64,000 nt of DNA, from contig CM034600.1 of NCBI GenBank assembly GCA_020091685.1, forward strand, positions 40,253,820 through 40,317,819, read 5' to 3'. Shown here piece after piece: positions 51,924-63,654 of this stretch (position 1 is its first letter; each line of letters begins with the position of its first letter). A program made the position numbers and the translations under genes. Under the pieces are notes generated by a model. That model was not told where the DNA came from. It did not search any database and saw only the letters and a program-made list of their open reading frames with translations. Source of the DNA: Lutjanus erythropterus (lineage: Eukaryota; Chordata; Actinopteri; Lutjaniformes; Lutjanidae).

Positions 51924-51936
51924 GTTGCTAGGCAAC
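51924..51936. promoter_or_regulatory. RFX-type X-box, near-palindromic
   Basis: GTTGCTAGGCAAC: perfect GTTGC/GCAAC arms around TAG. It fits the known RFX consensus of two half-sites. It lies 88 bases upstream of a short ORF whose ATG itself overlaps a weaker X-box-like gtaaccatggaaac. Confidence 0.45.
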
Positions 51937-52023
51937 TGAGCAGCTCCTCTTTGAAGTTTTCCCTCATTGTTTTTTTTTTTTTTTTTTTGAACAATCAGGT
52001 CAGAGTGAGGCTCAGCAGTAACC

Positions 52024-52152
52024 ATGGAAACCACCTCAGCACCAAGCCTGGCGGCCGTCCCGTCCCCGGAGACACAGAGAGACAGAGACGGAGAGACAGA
52101 CAGGGATGGACGACTTCCTCTAACCAGTTACTTTGATTTTTTTTTGCCCTGA
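52024..52152 (+). CDS. short unrecognised ORF (42 residues) with strong start context
   Basis: Starts METTSAPSLAAVPSPETQRD and ends SYFDFFLP. The start accATGG is an excellent Kozak context, and the first 30 codons are more GC-rich than the surroundings. I recognise no family. It could be a first coding exon whose donor I cannot see, or chance. The D/R/E/T section comes from a gaca-type repeat. Confidence 0.25.
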   Translation: METTSAPSLAAVPSPETQRDRDGETDRDGRLPLTSYFDFFLP

Positions 52153-53530
52153 GTTCAGGCTGTCAGGCAGATTGTTCTGTCAGGAAACACAACTCATCCA
52201 AAGGGAGTTTTTTATTTTTATTTTTGGCCACTAGAGGGCAGAAAAACTCCATATCAAGTTGTAAACACAACATCTGATATATTATCATCGTATAAACAGT
52301 GGTGGAATGTAACTAAGTACGTTTACTCAAGTACTACCTCTGGTCACGTTTTAAACAACATAAAATGATCTGTAAGAAGTAATACATTGTGTCTAATATG
52401 TTTTTGAATAAAATGAGTTCAAATATCTTACTAAAATATCTTACATATAGCTCTGCAGCTTCCCATCATTTAGTATTCAAGGATTCATGAATACACAAAT
52501 AGTCCCCGCCCTCTTCACACAGCAGGCAGCCTTCCATTGGCTCGTAGCGAACACACACATGGTTAAAACACAGAGTCAAACTGTCTGAAGTGCAGCTGAA
52601 TTTCAATCCAAAGAATTCAACACTAAAAGCAACAAAAGTTTGCAGACAGTTACAACAATATTTCTGCCAAAGCCTGAAGTATGAAGCTGGAGCTTTAGTG
52701 CTTTAACTGTTAACTTTAAGTTATTGTAGTTCAGTTAGGTTTTATTTATTATGTGAATTTGTTATGTGGTTTATATTTATTAATGTTTATTTATACCCTG
52801 GTCTGAAACCAGCTGTTAGCTTCTCTTTAGCAGTGATGTAGTCATTTTGATGTCAGAGCTCACCTCCAAGTGTTCCCCATCAGCACCGTCACTGGTTCCT
52901 CACCTCTACATCCTGCCTTCAAACCATTCGTTGGAGGGTTGGAGGAAGGTGCTGTTTTATTTCTCTGTTTTAGCACAACAAAAAAAGTGGGAAAAATTTT
53001 GGAGCACAGTTTTGTACTTTGTATTTTGTATGATCAAAGTTTCCAATAAAAAAATCATTGAGAAAGAAAAATTATTGGGGGATGACTTCACCTTTTTAGA
53101 AGTTGGGGTGAAGTTGTCCCCCTCCCTGTCACCTCCTGTCTCCCCAGGATGTGCACCCAAGGGAGCAGCAATTCCTGTCCATGGAAGCTCCACCCTCGTG
53201 TCCAAATATGGCCACTTCTGGTTCCAAGAAAAGAAAACCCAAAAGTCAAACTGGAGGTTTCAAAACATCAAGGGGTGACGTCACAGTTCACTTCTTTACA
53301 TACTGTGTCTCTCTGCAGCAGGTGGAACCAGAGGGTCACATGATCGATACCCAGAGCAGTCACCTGACCATCAACAACAAATCACAGCTGACTCCAAACT
53401 GATTGAAAGATTCACAGCTGGAAAAAAACAAGTGGATGTTTTTAAAAAGTGAAAGGAAGAAGAAGAAAGAAAGAGAACAAGTGTGTTTTCTGCTTTCAGT
53501 CTGTTTGGGTTCTGGGTAATAAACTATGTC
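52150..53530. other. intergenic, no gene seen
   Basis: AT-rich with a GTGGAATGTAACTAAG repeat end at 52300-52350. An 143-residue open frame at 52847 has no splice or family support. Confidence 0.55.
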
Positions 53531-53532
53531 AA

Positions 53533-53533
<1 letters not shown>

Positions 53534-53578
<45 letters not shown>
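53534..53578. repeat. (CA)n microsatellite
   Basis: About 22 units. Confidence 0.97.
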
Positions 53579-53580
<2 letters not shown>

Positions 53581-53699
53581 CAGATGTGTTGGATATCAGA
53601 CAAACCTCAGAGAAGTAAAAATAAATAAAGACAGAGACACAGAGAATTTGTTCTGCTCTGTGGCTTCAAGCTCGTAAACTCAGGATTTAACTAACAGCT

Positions 53700-53715
53700 G
53701 CACACACACACACAT

Positions 53716-53777
<62 letters not shown>

Positions 53778-53781
53778 AGAG
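53700..53781. repeat. compound (CA)n(GA)n microsatellite
   Basis: CA units to 53729, then about 20 GA units with late AAGAG interruptions. Confidence 0.97.
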
Positions 53782-53848
53782 TCCAGATGTGTTGTAATAG
53801 TAGCAGGGATGTAAAGAAGGAAGCATACAGTAGGTCCTGCAACCACAA

Positions 53849-53849
<1 letters not shown>

Positions 53850-53893
<44 letters not shown>
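53850..53893. repeat. (CA)n microsatellite
   Basis: About 21 units. Confidence 0.97.
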
Positions 53894-53895
<2 letters not shown>

Positions 53896-54056
53896 TATAC
53901 ACACACACAGAGGTCCATTGTCATGCATGCTGCTGGCTGTTTCACGCCGACTTAAAAAGATTAACGGGTGATCGGCATCAATTTACACTGAAGAGGGGGG
54001 AGGGGTGGGGGGTGAAGGGAGAGGAGGGGAGGAGAAGAAAAAATGTTTTTAGAGAG

Positions 54057-54103
<47 letters not shown>
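54057..54103. repeat. (GA)n microsatellite
   Basis: About 23 units, following a G-rich stretch at 53995-54035. Confidence 0.97.
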
Positions 54104-54104
<1 letters not shown>

Positions 54105-54109
54105 AAAAA

Positions 54110-56310
54110 CAAGACTGTTGATAAAGAAATGAACATGTTCTCTGTAAAGTTTTTCTCCTGAAGAACTTACTATAGTTTCCACCAACATGTGTTTCAAATC
54201 GATTAAATAAATTAAATTGATTAATTAAATTATATTATTCTAATATCCAGAAAATCATTCAAATAAATAAAATGTGAATGAAAGTTTGTTTCTGCTGTTG
54301 TGTTGACCATTTATTCACTCAGTCAGTTTCTGTTTTTATCCACCTCAGACGACAAAAAACACTCTGTGCACCTTTACTTTACTGTCAAGATTTTTAAATG
54401 GGCATAAAAAGCAGGTGGATGGAAACAAACCTGAACATCAATATGTAATGATAAGGAAAGGAAACAGAGTAAAAGGAAAGGAAAGGAGAGAAGAGGAAAT
54501 GAAAGGAAAAGAGTAAAGAAAACAGAATAAAAAGAAGGAAAGGAAAGAGAATAAATGCAACCATAGCAGTGGAAAGAATAGAAAAGGCTAAGATGAAACG
54601 AGGAGAGGGCTAGACCTCAAGTGGCTTCATTAAGAAAATTACAGAGAGAGAAACAGACAGAGAGAAGGAAAACCAGAGCTGTCAAACTCTGAGTTGATTA
54701 CAGGCGAACCTTCAGCCTGCAGCCCAGAGTCATGCAGGATCTAACCCCAGTCTAAACCTGAACCTGAACCCAGCCCCGACTCAGGGTTATTTTAGGCTCC
54801 AGCTGCTCGACGTGCTCTGGAAACACTGAGTGAGCTGCTGCAGACCACAGCCGAGCTGAACGCACCCCGATGGTCTGAGCAGAGAGTCCACATCTTCACA
54901 TGTATCTGTGTTTATGAGCACAGTTTGATCTCATCTTTGATTCTTTACTGATCAATTCAGACACGAGACACGAGACATGAGACATGTCCCGTCAGGTTTT
55001 ATTTGACTCCCAAAACAACATATATGACAGATGGAAAGTGCCAACAACAGACACACTGGATCTATATTATAAAAGTAAGTCATGTGACATTAAAGATGTG
55101 GTTAACACTGTAAAACGGTGGCAGGTTATTTAGGTTCATGCTGCATTCACATGGAAATCATTCCTCAGAGTTTTATGTGTTCGTGAGCTTTTAAGTTGTA
55201 ATGGAAAGGAAAAGGAGAAGAGAAACAGAATAAAATGAAAAGAAAGGAAAGGAAACAAGCAAAACTACTAAAATATTGTTTGCCTAACTTATTATCAGGT
55301 TAAGGATAATAAATAATTTTCTAATTAGTCTAGATCGCTTCTATGTGAACAGAAATATGCAGTCACAACCTAATATCATGACAAATTACATGCAAGCAAA
55401 ACACAGATGTTTCTTACATATTTTATTTCTGTCATAATTTCATCAGTTTGAATTCATAGAATCAATAAAAGTTGCTTAAAATGTAATAAATAAGATTTAA
55501 AAGTTGACTTTTCTTCAAAATGTGTCTAAAATATACCACCTTAAAAACCTTGTTTGGTTAAAATAAATGTGTTGCTGTTTATGTGAGATTTATTTTGATG
55601 TTGAGTGTAACAGGTCACATGACCAGAGTTTAGGCCACACCTGTTGCATCATGGGTAAGAAGCAGTATGACTGCAGGAGGGCCCACATGGCTGCAGAGCA
55701 AAACATACAGCCCCAAAATACAATATTCTGCCCGGTCTGAGAGGCACACATGATAATTTGTGATTTTGTACTTTAATTAGTTTCATAAGTGTGTGTAAGA
55801 TTTGTTAAAGTCCTTAAAAAGACAGTTTGATATATTTACCATCAAACAGTTTTCGCTGTTTCTGTGTATGTGACATCAACAGACATCAACATGTGTCGTA
55901 ACGAGACTCGCGGGAAGTCGCTTGTGTGAATTTTCACAGGTGGGAACTTGTTTTTCTAATTATTATATACGACACTGAATGTTGCTGCTGTGTAGTCAAC
56001 CCTCTGTTAACATGATAACAATGTCACTCATATGTCACACCTGTGCTTCATCACAGCGCCTGCAGCAGATTTCTACAAGAAAAAACATGAGGCCTTAAAT
56101 GCAATGAAAAGTTTTTAAACTCATGATTGACCCTGTTTATCTGTCTCATACGAACACGCCTGCTGTTTTGGACTCAAGCGACGTGTCTGACCTTGTTATG
56201 TCAATGTCAACACTTCCTTCATGGATGGACTGGATTCAGATCTGATGGAGCTGAAACTCAAAACAAACTGGTGCCGACATGAACAACACGATTCACTGAA
56301 GAGGAGAAAC
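54110..56310. other. intergenic, no gene seen
   Basis: AT-rich, with purine-rich stretches at 54450-54600 and 55200-55260. No exon-like segment could be supported. Confidence 0.6.
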
Positions 56311-56318
56311 TTTGCAAC

Positions 56319-56319
<1 letters not shown>

Positions 56320-56356
<37 letters not shown>
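56320..56356. repeat. (ATG)12 trinucleotide microsatellite
   Basis: Perfect tgatga run. Serine-rich minus-strand frames over it are artefacts. Confidence 0.95.
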
Positions 56357-56568
56357 TGGCACTAAGTCCTGCAGGCACATAAACAGGAAAAAGACCAGAA
56401 TGCATTGCAGCAGGAGGTGAAATAAATCCCTGCTAGTACCTGCTGTTACACACTGATGAATTTAAACTCACTGATGTCATCCAGCTGATTTTCCTCCGAG
56501 TGCAGAAATATGTTTGTCTCTAGACACTTGACCTCTGACCTTTAATCAGTTTCTGCATGTCCTGATGG

Positions 56569-56766
56569 CTGACTGTCTGTCTGTCTGTCTGACTGACTGC
56601 CTGTCTGTCTGTCTCCTGTCTGTCTGTCTGTCTGTCTCCTGTCTGACTGACTGTTCTGTCTGACTGACTGACTGCCTGTCTGTCTGTCTGTCTGTCTGTC
56701 TGACTGTCTGACTGCCTGTCTGTCTGTCTGTCTGTCTGTCTGTCTGACTGTCTGTCTGTCTGTCTG
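56569..56766. repeat. (CTGT)n array with CTGA variants
   Basis: About 200 bases of ctgt/ctga units broken by tcctgt. Mirrors the AGAC tract at 6206 in unit, on the other strand. Confidence 0.95.
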
Positions 56767-56828
56767 AGGTGTATCTGCAGCAGCTCGTCTGACTCTGACT
56801 CATCAGCCTGTCAGGATGTGACTAATCT

Positions 56829-56868
56829 GTAATCACACGTGTTCTGTGTTCTGTGTTCTGTGTTCTGT
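56829..56868. repeat. short tandem repeat GTTCTGT
   Basis: Four to five gttctgt units. Confidence 0.85.
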
Positions 56869-57415
56869 GTATTTCATGTTCTGTCCTGAACTTTTACTGA
56901 TGTTCACTAAATCTTCATCTTCTACTTAGAAACTTCAGCTGAGCAGAAGTTTTCTCCATATTTAAAGGATTATAACAGCGTGTTAAATATTTGAGTATAT
57001 GTTTAACTGTGTGAATAATCTTGCAGTGTATTTCTTCAAACATACCTTTCTTCAATACCTGAACTATCAATATGAACTTTTAGTGGATTGCTGATATATA
57101 TTATATAACTCAAGTTGTACATCAATATTTTGAACTGTGTGTATTTTCTACATGCATAAAAATATGACTGAGGTAAAGTTTTTAAGTACTTTAAGAGTAC
57201 ATTCATACTTACTGAGTTATATATATTTCATGAAACTTAGGATGTATAAAATTTACTATTTTACTAAGTAGAAGTAGAAACACAGAAGAATATAATGTGA
57301 TTATATTTAAGTACAGTTTTTAATATACTGAGTAACACAATTAAATTGTCACACGTCACTCTACTTATTTTGAAAAGGTTTCCAGCTCCCATTAAGAGCA
57401 TGAACTGTTCTTTTC

Positions 57416-57799
57416 TACACTGTAAAAAATAGTTAAGACGCATTTAAAATTTCAAGGCAACAAGCTGTAATAGATTTTTGAGTTTTGACTCAAACTGTTC
57501 AGTTTTGAAATAAACTTTTAAAACTTTAGCTGATCTATAATCTTTACTTTTCTTCTTTAGATAAACTTGAATCTGAGTTTTACAACTTAAAAAAAGGTAA
57601 CAGTGAGCTGTCAACCTGATTTGTCTTTTTTAGTACCTGAAGAATTAGTTTGAATCAAAATATTAAAATTTTAACATTTACTTTCACTTCAGTAAATGTA
57701 CTCAATATATATATATATTTTATCTGAAGAACAAAAGTTATCATCTCAACAAAAGATCAGTAGTTGGTGAAACTTTTGAAAACCTGCTTTACAGTGTAA
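57416..57799. mobile_element. CACTGTAAAA-ended MITE, uninterrupted copy
   Basis: Left end tacactgtaaaaaatagtta; right end aaaacctgctttacagtgta, its inverse at the tips. Inside: tttcaaggcaacaagctgta, gtgagctgtcaacctgattt. About 384 bp, no ORF. Intact relative of the LTR-split copy at 32211. Confidence 0.75.
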
Positions 57800-58330
57800 T
57801 TTTGCTGTTTTTTAATGACTCTTTAAAATGTGCATAAAATATGTTGATGGTCGTGGATCAGAGCAGCCACAAGTGGCTTCCTGGCCACGCCCTCTGCGGG
57901 TGAACCCAGTGTTACAAAACTGTATAAACATCATTTGTACAGACGTTAATGTTGACACCAGGGTGAACAGATGACTGAAACAGTAAATCAGTGTCTTAAA
58001 AGTCACAGATTAATAATGAGATCAATAATGTACTTGTTTCTGTCAGGATGTACCACCTCTGACCACTAGGTGGCGTCGGTCACACTGAGAGGACACACTG
58101 TTCACCTGACAGGTCAAAGGATTTGAGCTCCTAATATCTCAGAAGTGATAAACTCAAATTAGTGTTTTTTCTGCCCAAAAGGGGGCGTGGCGTGACGCGC
58201 AAATACGGGATGGCATCTATAGAAATCTGTGATTGCCACACCCAGCAGTGATGTCACAGTGTACTGACACACCCTGCAGTTCACTTCTGCACCACTAGAG
58301 GTCCTGCAGATTTTTTTAAAACTTTAATTC
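57800..58330. other. intergenic, no gene seen
   Basis: Unique-looking sequence with somewhat higher GC. No splice-bounded open frame. Confidence 0.5.
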
Positions 58331-58780
58331 TGCTTGTCTTCTTCCTGTCCTCATCATCCTCTGTCTTTTCTGATGTCCTTTTATTTTGTACATTTCTTTT
58401 TCTTCCTCCTGCTCTCCTTTTCTTCTTTCACCTCTGTTAACTTTCTTTTCTTCTTCTCTGTTTGTTTCATCCTTCTCTCTCTTTATTCTGTCTCTTTCTC
58501 TCTAACCTCCATCCTGATTCTCTTTAACTCTGCCTCGTTTTCAGCATCTTTCTGTTTCTTTTTCCAATATTTCTGTTCCTGCTTTGATTCTCTCCTTCTC
58601 TCTCTTCCTCCTTTCTGTCCTCACATATTTTCCGTATTTTCCTCCATCTCCATCTTTCTTTCTTTTTCTCTTTATCGTCATGCATCTCCTCACTGCCCTC
58701 TGTCTTTATCTCTATATACATCACTGCATCTCTCCATACGTCCTCTCTGTCACTGTGACTCATGCTCTCTCCCAGTCTCT
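58325..58780. repeat. pyrimidine-rich block (CT-rich on + strand)
   Basis: About 450 bases dominated by ttcttcctc/tctctcttt just upstream of the CpG island. The 162-residue F/S/L-rich frame is a composition artefact. Confidence 0.75.
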
Positions 58781-58999
58781 CTCACCACATCTGGCTGCAG
58801 GAGGAGACAAACAGCAGATTAAGGAGCTGGACTGAACCAAAGCGCACTGTTTGGAGGGGTGACACAGCTGTCACGATGAGAAAACACATAACAATCAGGA
58901 TTTTAGCACAAAATTTCGCAAAATTCCTTTATTAATAAAATGTTGCCAGGCTCGATAATATGTGGATTAATCGATGGTGAATCGGTTTGATTGAGCTCC

Positions 59000-59307
59000 T
59001 CTGATGGCTCTCTCCCCTCCCCTCGGGTGCGCAGTGGTATGGTCCAGATGGGGCTGGCTGTGGCGGAGCGGGGACAGACCGAGCCGAGCCTGCCGCGGCA
59101 GGCTGTGTGTGGATGGGGCTCTCAGGTCGGTGTCTCCGCTCTGGATTATTGTTTCGGGACGTTTGGACGAGTCCAACACCTGATCTCAGACCTGCTGTGT
59201 GCGAGGAACAGGAGCGGCAGAAGAAGAAGAAGGAGGCAGGAGCAGCAGAGCGCGTGGACTGTGGATTTAAATCACTGATTGGACTTTTTCTGCGCGTGTC
59301 CGTGCAG
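59000..59307 (+). other. probable non-coding first exon inside the CpG island (start approximate)
   Basis: Ends at a good donor, GTGCAG|GTAGGT. The only long frame reaching the donor, from 59107, is low in recognisable features, and several upstream ATGs precede it, so I read it as 5' UTR. The right-hand boundary is firm if spliced; the left end is a guess. Confidence 0.45.
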
Positions 59308-59379
59308 GTAGGTCCGGAGGATTCTGGGGTTGTTTTAGGGGTTGGGGAGAGGGGTGGGGGTTCTTCAGGTCCGGGTGGC

Positions 59380-59440
59380 AGATGTGGGGGTATCGGGGTG
59401 GAGGTAGTGGAGGAGGTGGAGGTGGAGGGGGGTGTATGTG
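59380..59440. repeat. GGAGGTGGAGG run
   Basis: G-rich ggtggagg/ggaggtgg repeats in the CpG island; a similar block is at 59775-59840. Both could form G-quadruplexes on the plus strand. Confidence 0.7.
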
Positions 59441-60109
59441 TGTGGATGTTTGGGGGGAAAACGCCTCGCCTCCCCGCCGCATCACCGCTCCTCTGCCGCT
59501 CCTCCGCCGCTGCGCTCGGTGGTTTTTACGCGTGGAAATCTGCTGTTTTTCCTCGGGTTTCTTCCCACGCAGCAGCGGGACCGGGTGGGGGTTGATACCC
59601 CAGGTAGGGCTGCTTCCCCTCGGGGTATTCTGAGACACGTTCGGCCTCTGTCGGTGCACCGAGCGGCGCCGCGCGCTCTGCGTTTTTCCTCTGTTTCAAT
59701 CAGTAAAAATCGGTGCGTAAATTCTGTGATTTGTGGCTGCAAACGTGTGTTTTGTGCGTGTGTGTGTGTGTGTGTGTGGAGGGGAGAGCGGTGGGGGAGG
59801 TGGAGGAGGAGGTGGAGGAGGAGGAGGAGAGGAGGGGGTCTGGGAGGTAGCACGGCTCCAGACGCCGATCCATTAAAGAAGAACAAAGGGGGGGAGGCGG
59901 CAGAAAAACGGTTAAAATCGCGGCCAAAACGCAGAAAAACGCGTGAACGCGTCGCTCCGCACCGCGCTGCTGCCCCGCAAAGCACGCACAGAAAACCCCC
60001 GTTTGTGTTTTTGTGAATCCGCCTTCATCCGTCCGTCCATGTGCCGGAAAGGAGCCTCCATCCTTAGACCCAGATACTGATCGATCCGGGGCTGTGCTCC
60101 TAACTGTTC

Positions 60110-61320
60110 GGCAGGTGATCGATTTCACTCCGCGAATGATCAGCTCCACTCACGGCAGGATGAAGGTTATCAATCAGAGATCCAGTCAGTTGTGTAACAG
60201 CTCCAAACTGAGCCGAAATCACATCAATCAATCAGAGAAATCAGCTGATGATCGATTTCGCATGACAGGAGATGCATTTAGATATCAATCAGTGATGTGA
60301 TCAGGTGATCAATAAACATCCTGATCAGTTTGTAATGATCAAACAGCACAAGGACAATAAAAAACATGTTTTCATATTGATCAATAATCACTAGAATCAG
60401 CAACATGATCAGCTATAAGGATCAATATAAAAATGTGAGTCCACAGCAGTCACCTGCATGTCTGTAGGTGATCAATCATGTCATCAATAAGTGATGTGAT
60501 CAGTTGTATGATAATGAAGGATTTAAATAATGCAGCAGCTCCACATGTGTCCTCACCAACAGATGTTTTACTGATCAATGATCTGATAAATAACTTGATC
60601 GATCAGTTGAATCTGAATAATAATGGAGAAAAAATGGAGATTTATTTTTTTCATGCGAAGAAAATAACAAGATAAGCCTGATCAGCTGATCAATAATCAA
60701 ACTGTCCAGTATTGATTCTGTGTAAATGTGAATAAAAGCACAGATTAAAGCACCATGATTGATCCATCAATCCTTTAATTGATCAGTTAATGGAAAGAAA
60801 ATCACTTGGAAACTATTTTGATCATCAGTTAATCATTTAAATTGATCATTTTCTGATTTCAGTCGTGAAGATTTTCTTTTGTTTTTCATCTTTTATCTCA
60901 GATTATTTCTGTGTTTTGTTCTGTTGGTCGGACAGAATGATTCTTTTTCTTTTAGGCCAAACAATTCACCAATAAATCGAGAAACTATTCAGTAGAATAA
61001 TCAATAATAAAAATTATCATTAGCTGCAGATTTAAAGATGAAAATAACAGCTGCACAGAGAAAGTTACAGAATATTGAACAGATTTACAACAAATCAAGA
61101 TTCTCAAACCAAATCAGATGAAAAGGAAAGAAAAAGAAAGTAATATTAATCAATGTATTGATTAAATAAACAGCAGTCAACCAATCAATAAAGAATAAGA
61201 AGGAAAAACAGCAGAATAAATGATGAAGATGATGAGATCATAGAAACAGTGATGTGTTCTAGTTAGATGAACCTGATAGATTATCAAAAATGTGATCAAT
61301 CAGTTTTAATAAAAGATGAC
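60110..61320. other. AT-rich segment dense in ATCAATCA / TGATCA motifs, no gene seen
   Basis: Dozens of gatca and atcaat words, including atcaatcag near 60172, 60224 and 60283 and gatcaatcat near 60470. No tandem period. Probably the first intron of the gene starting in the CpG island. Confidence 0.6.
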
Positions 61321-61430
61321 GACCACTGTGTGTTTTTGAAATCATCAGAACGGGAGAAGAGGAGGAGGAGGAGGACGATGGTGTGATGAAGAGACGTCTC
61401 ACTACAGACAGATTCTTCAGCTCTGCTCTC

Positions 61431-62337
61431 TTTAAAGGGACAGTTTGGGTTTTTTGAAGTGTTGTTGTTCCACAGTCAGTGTGTTACCTTCAGTAGATGG
61501 ACGTCGACACGCCTCCAGTTTGGACAAACATCAGGAGTCCTGGTGGACGACACTAAATGCAGCTAAACATATTTTAGAAAAAAGTCACACACACACACAC
61601 ACACACACCTGCAGGTAACAAGAATCAATATCAGTTTAAGTGTTCCCTATATTTAGAATATTTTCACCCCTTTACCTTTCTGTCAGACAGACTTTTCTGA
61701 CAGGAAACAGCTGTTTTATAAGCCAGATATCACTTTCTCCAAACCAACCAAACTCCATAGACAAAAACAGCAATTTTTACATCATAAAACACATTCGATA
61801 GCCGCCTCCATCTGTTAATTTGTTTTTGTTTGTGTGACATCTGTGTTTGAAAAGGTTAGTTCAGATTCACTGAAGTCACACAACAACACAAACAAACTAA
61901 CAGATGAAGGCAGCAGCAGACCAACAACTCCTGGGTTCTGTCATGTAAAATTTGTGATTTTGTGAATGGAGTTTGGTTGGTTCACAGAGTGACGTTTGTC
62001 TAATGCAACAGCAGTTTCCTGTCAGGAAAGTCTTATCTGACAGCAGGGTAAAGTGTTGAAACTGTGCTAAATATAGCGTGCATTTAAAGGTAGAGTCAAT
62101 AGGATTTGTCCAAGCTGTTCTTAAAAGAACATTTTGAGAAAATACAGGCAGAGGGCTGCAGGATCTCTGTGGATTTTGCCACCACACACTTCTAGTGGGT
62201 CATATGTGATGATTGAAAGGGATTATATTAAATGAGTCTATACATTGTGGGGTTTTGTTGCAGATTGCAGGTTGCAGATTATTGGATAAGTATCTCATAT
62301 AACTACACTTCAAATAATCTGAACTCTCCCTTTAAAA
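61431..62337. mobile_element. foldback element, 0.9 kb, with TTTAAA ends and long inverted arms
   Basis: Tips: tttaaagggacagtttgggt on the left, and tttaaagggagagttcagat as the inverse of the right. Inner arms 61635-61845 and 61850-62090 are inverted copies: ctgacaggaaacagctgttt pairs with aacagcagtttcctgtcagg, and caaaccaaccaaactccata pairs with tggagtttggttggttcac. No transposase. Confidence 0.75.
61584..61609. repeat. (CA)13 microsatellite
   Basis: Perfect CA run inside the left part of the foldback element. Confidence 0.95.
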
Positions 62338-62465
62338 TTTAGTTGAACAGTAGACTTTTATTGATATGAGGCGTCCAGGTTTGTTTACTGTTCAGATACA
62401 TCAGAATTATTCAGCACAGAAAAACCAAAAACTTTTAATATTTGTAATGAAACAGCCCCGCCATC

Positions 62466-62850
62466 TAAGGGCTGCAACTAACAATTATTTTCTCCATTAA
62501 TCAATTAGTTGTTTGGTCTATAAAGATGCCACAAAAAGGGTGAAATATATCGATCGTCCAAGATGACGTCCTCAAATGTCTTGTTTTGTCCACACGCTCA
62601 AATATATTCAGTTTACTGTCAGAGAGGAGGAAAGAAACCAGAAAGAAGCAGAAATCAGAGAATTTAGACTTTTTTTTAAATTAAAAAATGATTCAATGGA
62701 TTAATTCATCCTGTCACAATCTTGTCAATTGAAAACTAGGTCCAAACATGTGAAAACAGGTGGAGCGCAGAGACATACGTACTAGTGATCAGTCTGGCAA
62801 TAATTTTTCCACTGATCAATTAGCATTTACAGTAACAATTTCAATGTGAT
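62466..62850. mobile_element. GCTGCAAC-family MITE copies
   Basis: Starts agggctgcaactaacaatta, the usual tip, then attaatcaattagttgtttg. A second fragment at 62782 starts actagtgatcagtctggcaa, as at 36520. Confidence 0.65.
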
Positions 62851-62859
62851 GATGGAAGC

Positions 62860-63640
62860 TCATAATTCCGACAGCTCTGATGTGACCTGAACGCAGCAGC
62901 AGTATATTGTGCGTCTTCATGCACAGATTGTAGTTTATTTATAAAAAGCTGAACGTGTGTGAGTGTGAGCTGATGTTTGGATCAGTCACAGCTCTCAGTA
63001 GCTGAGTTTACTGCAGTCTGTTAGTGACCTGATAAACACACGAGAGACGTGATGTAAACACTCCGACCAGCTGATTCTGAGTCTGTTTAAAAGATCTGCA
63101 GCAAACTGTCGGCGACGTGCTCGACGGACCGGCAACTGTTGCTGCTTCTGATTAGTCTTTTTTTGCACTTTTTATCCGCTGACTGAAACATCTCAACACC
63201 TGTTGGATAGACGGTGATAAATGTGACTCAGACCTTCATGTTTTCCTCTCAGGATGAACTGTAATAACTTTATTGAACCGTTCATGTAGCGCTAACAACA
63301 TGCTAACAATAACAACTATTTCCAACACAAAGAAATGGCTAAATAACTACAGGAGTTATTCTGTGCAGAATTTATCATTATTGATTTATTTGATCAAGTC
63401 TCCAAAAAGGATCCTGCAGTTCAAAGCTTCTGAAAGTGATGCTTTTGCTGCGGAGCAAATGTAAAATAAAGCTACTGTGTTAGCATTAGCATTAGCTTGG
63501 TGTGGCTGATAATTTGGTTTATGATCAAATACATTAACGATCAATCAATCGATCGATTAATCAAACAACACCAAGTGTATTTTTCCCCTCAGTCAAAGTT
63601 TTATTTCCACAGCAACATGTTCCACGTTCTCTGACAGCCT
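62860..63640. other. intergenic or intronic, no gene seen
   Basis: No splice-bounded open frame. gatcaatcaatcgatcgatt at 63540 continues the ATCAATCA word bias. Confidence 0.55.
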
Positions 63641-63654
63641 TGTATACACCTTTA

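Larger units (their letters stand above)
58960..60150 (+). promoter_or_regulatory. CpG island, probable promoter of an unidentified downstream gene
   Basis: The only strongly GC- and CpG-rich kilobase of the window, with repeated cggagcgggg, gccgcgg, ccgccgc, gcggccaaaacgc and gcgcgctctgcg motifs. No TATA box. Long open frames on all strands follow from the GC content. The gene it serves is not visible; the plus-strand donor at 59308 suggests transcription to the right. Confidence 0.7.

Noticed and set aside
51539..51994. 151-residue minus-strand frame
   Set aside because: Product of the purine-rich block; no family features.
52847..53278. 143-residue plus-strand open frame
   Set aside because: No splice context, family match or codon bias; surroundings are AT-rich intergenic.
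58334..58822. 162-residue plus-strand open frame rich in F, S and L
   Set aside because: A pyrimidine-rich tract produces it; membrane-like look is due to TTT/CTT/TCT codons only.
59107..60149. Several frames of 130-194 residues on both strands
   Set aside because: The CpG island has few stops by composition. Frames overlap on both strands, cross a probable donor, and show only P-, G- or R-rich runs.
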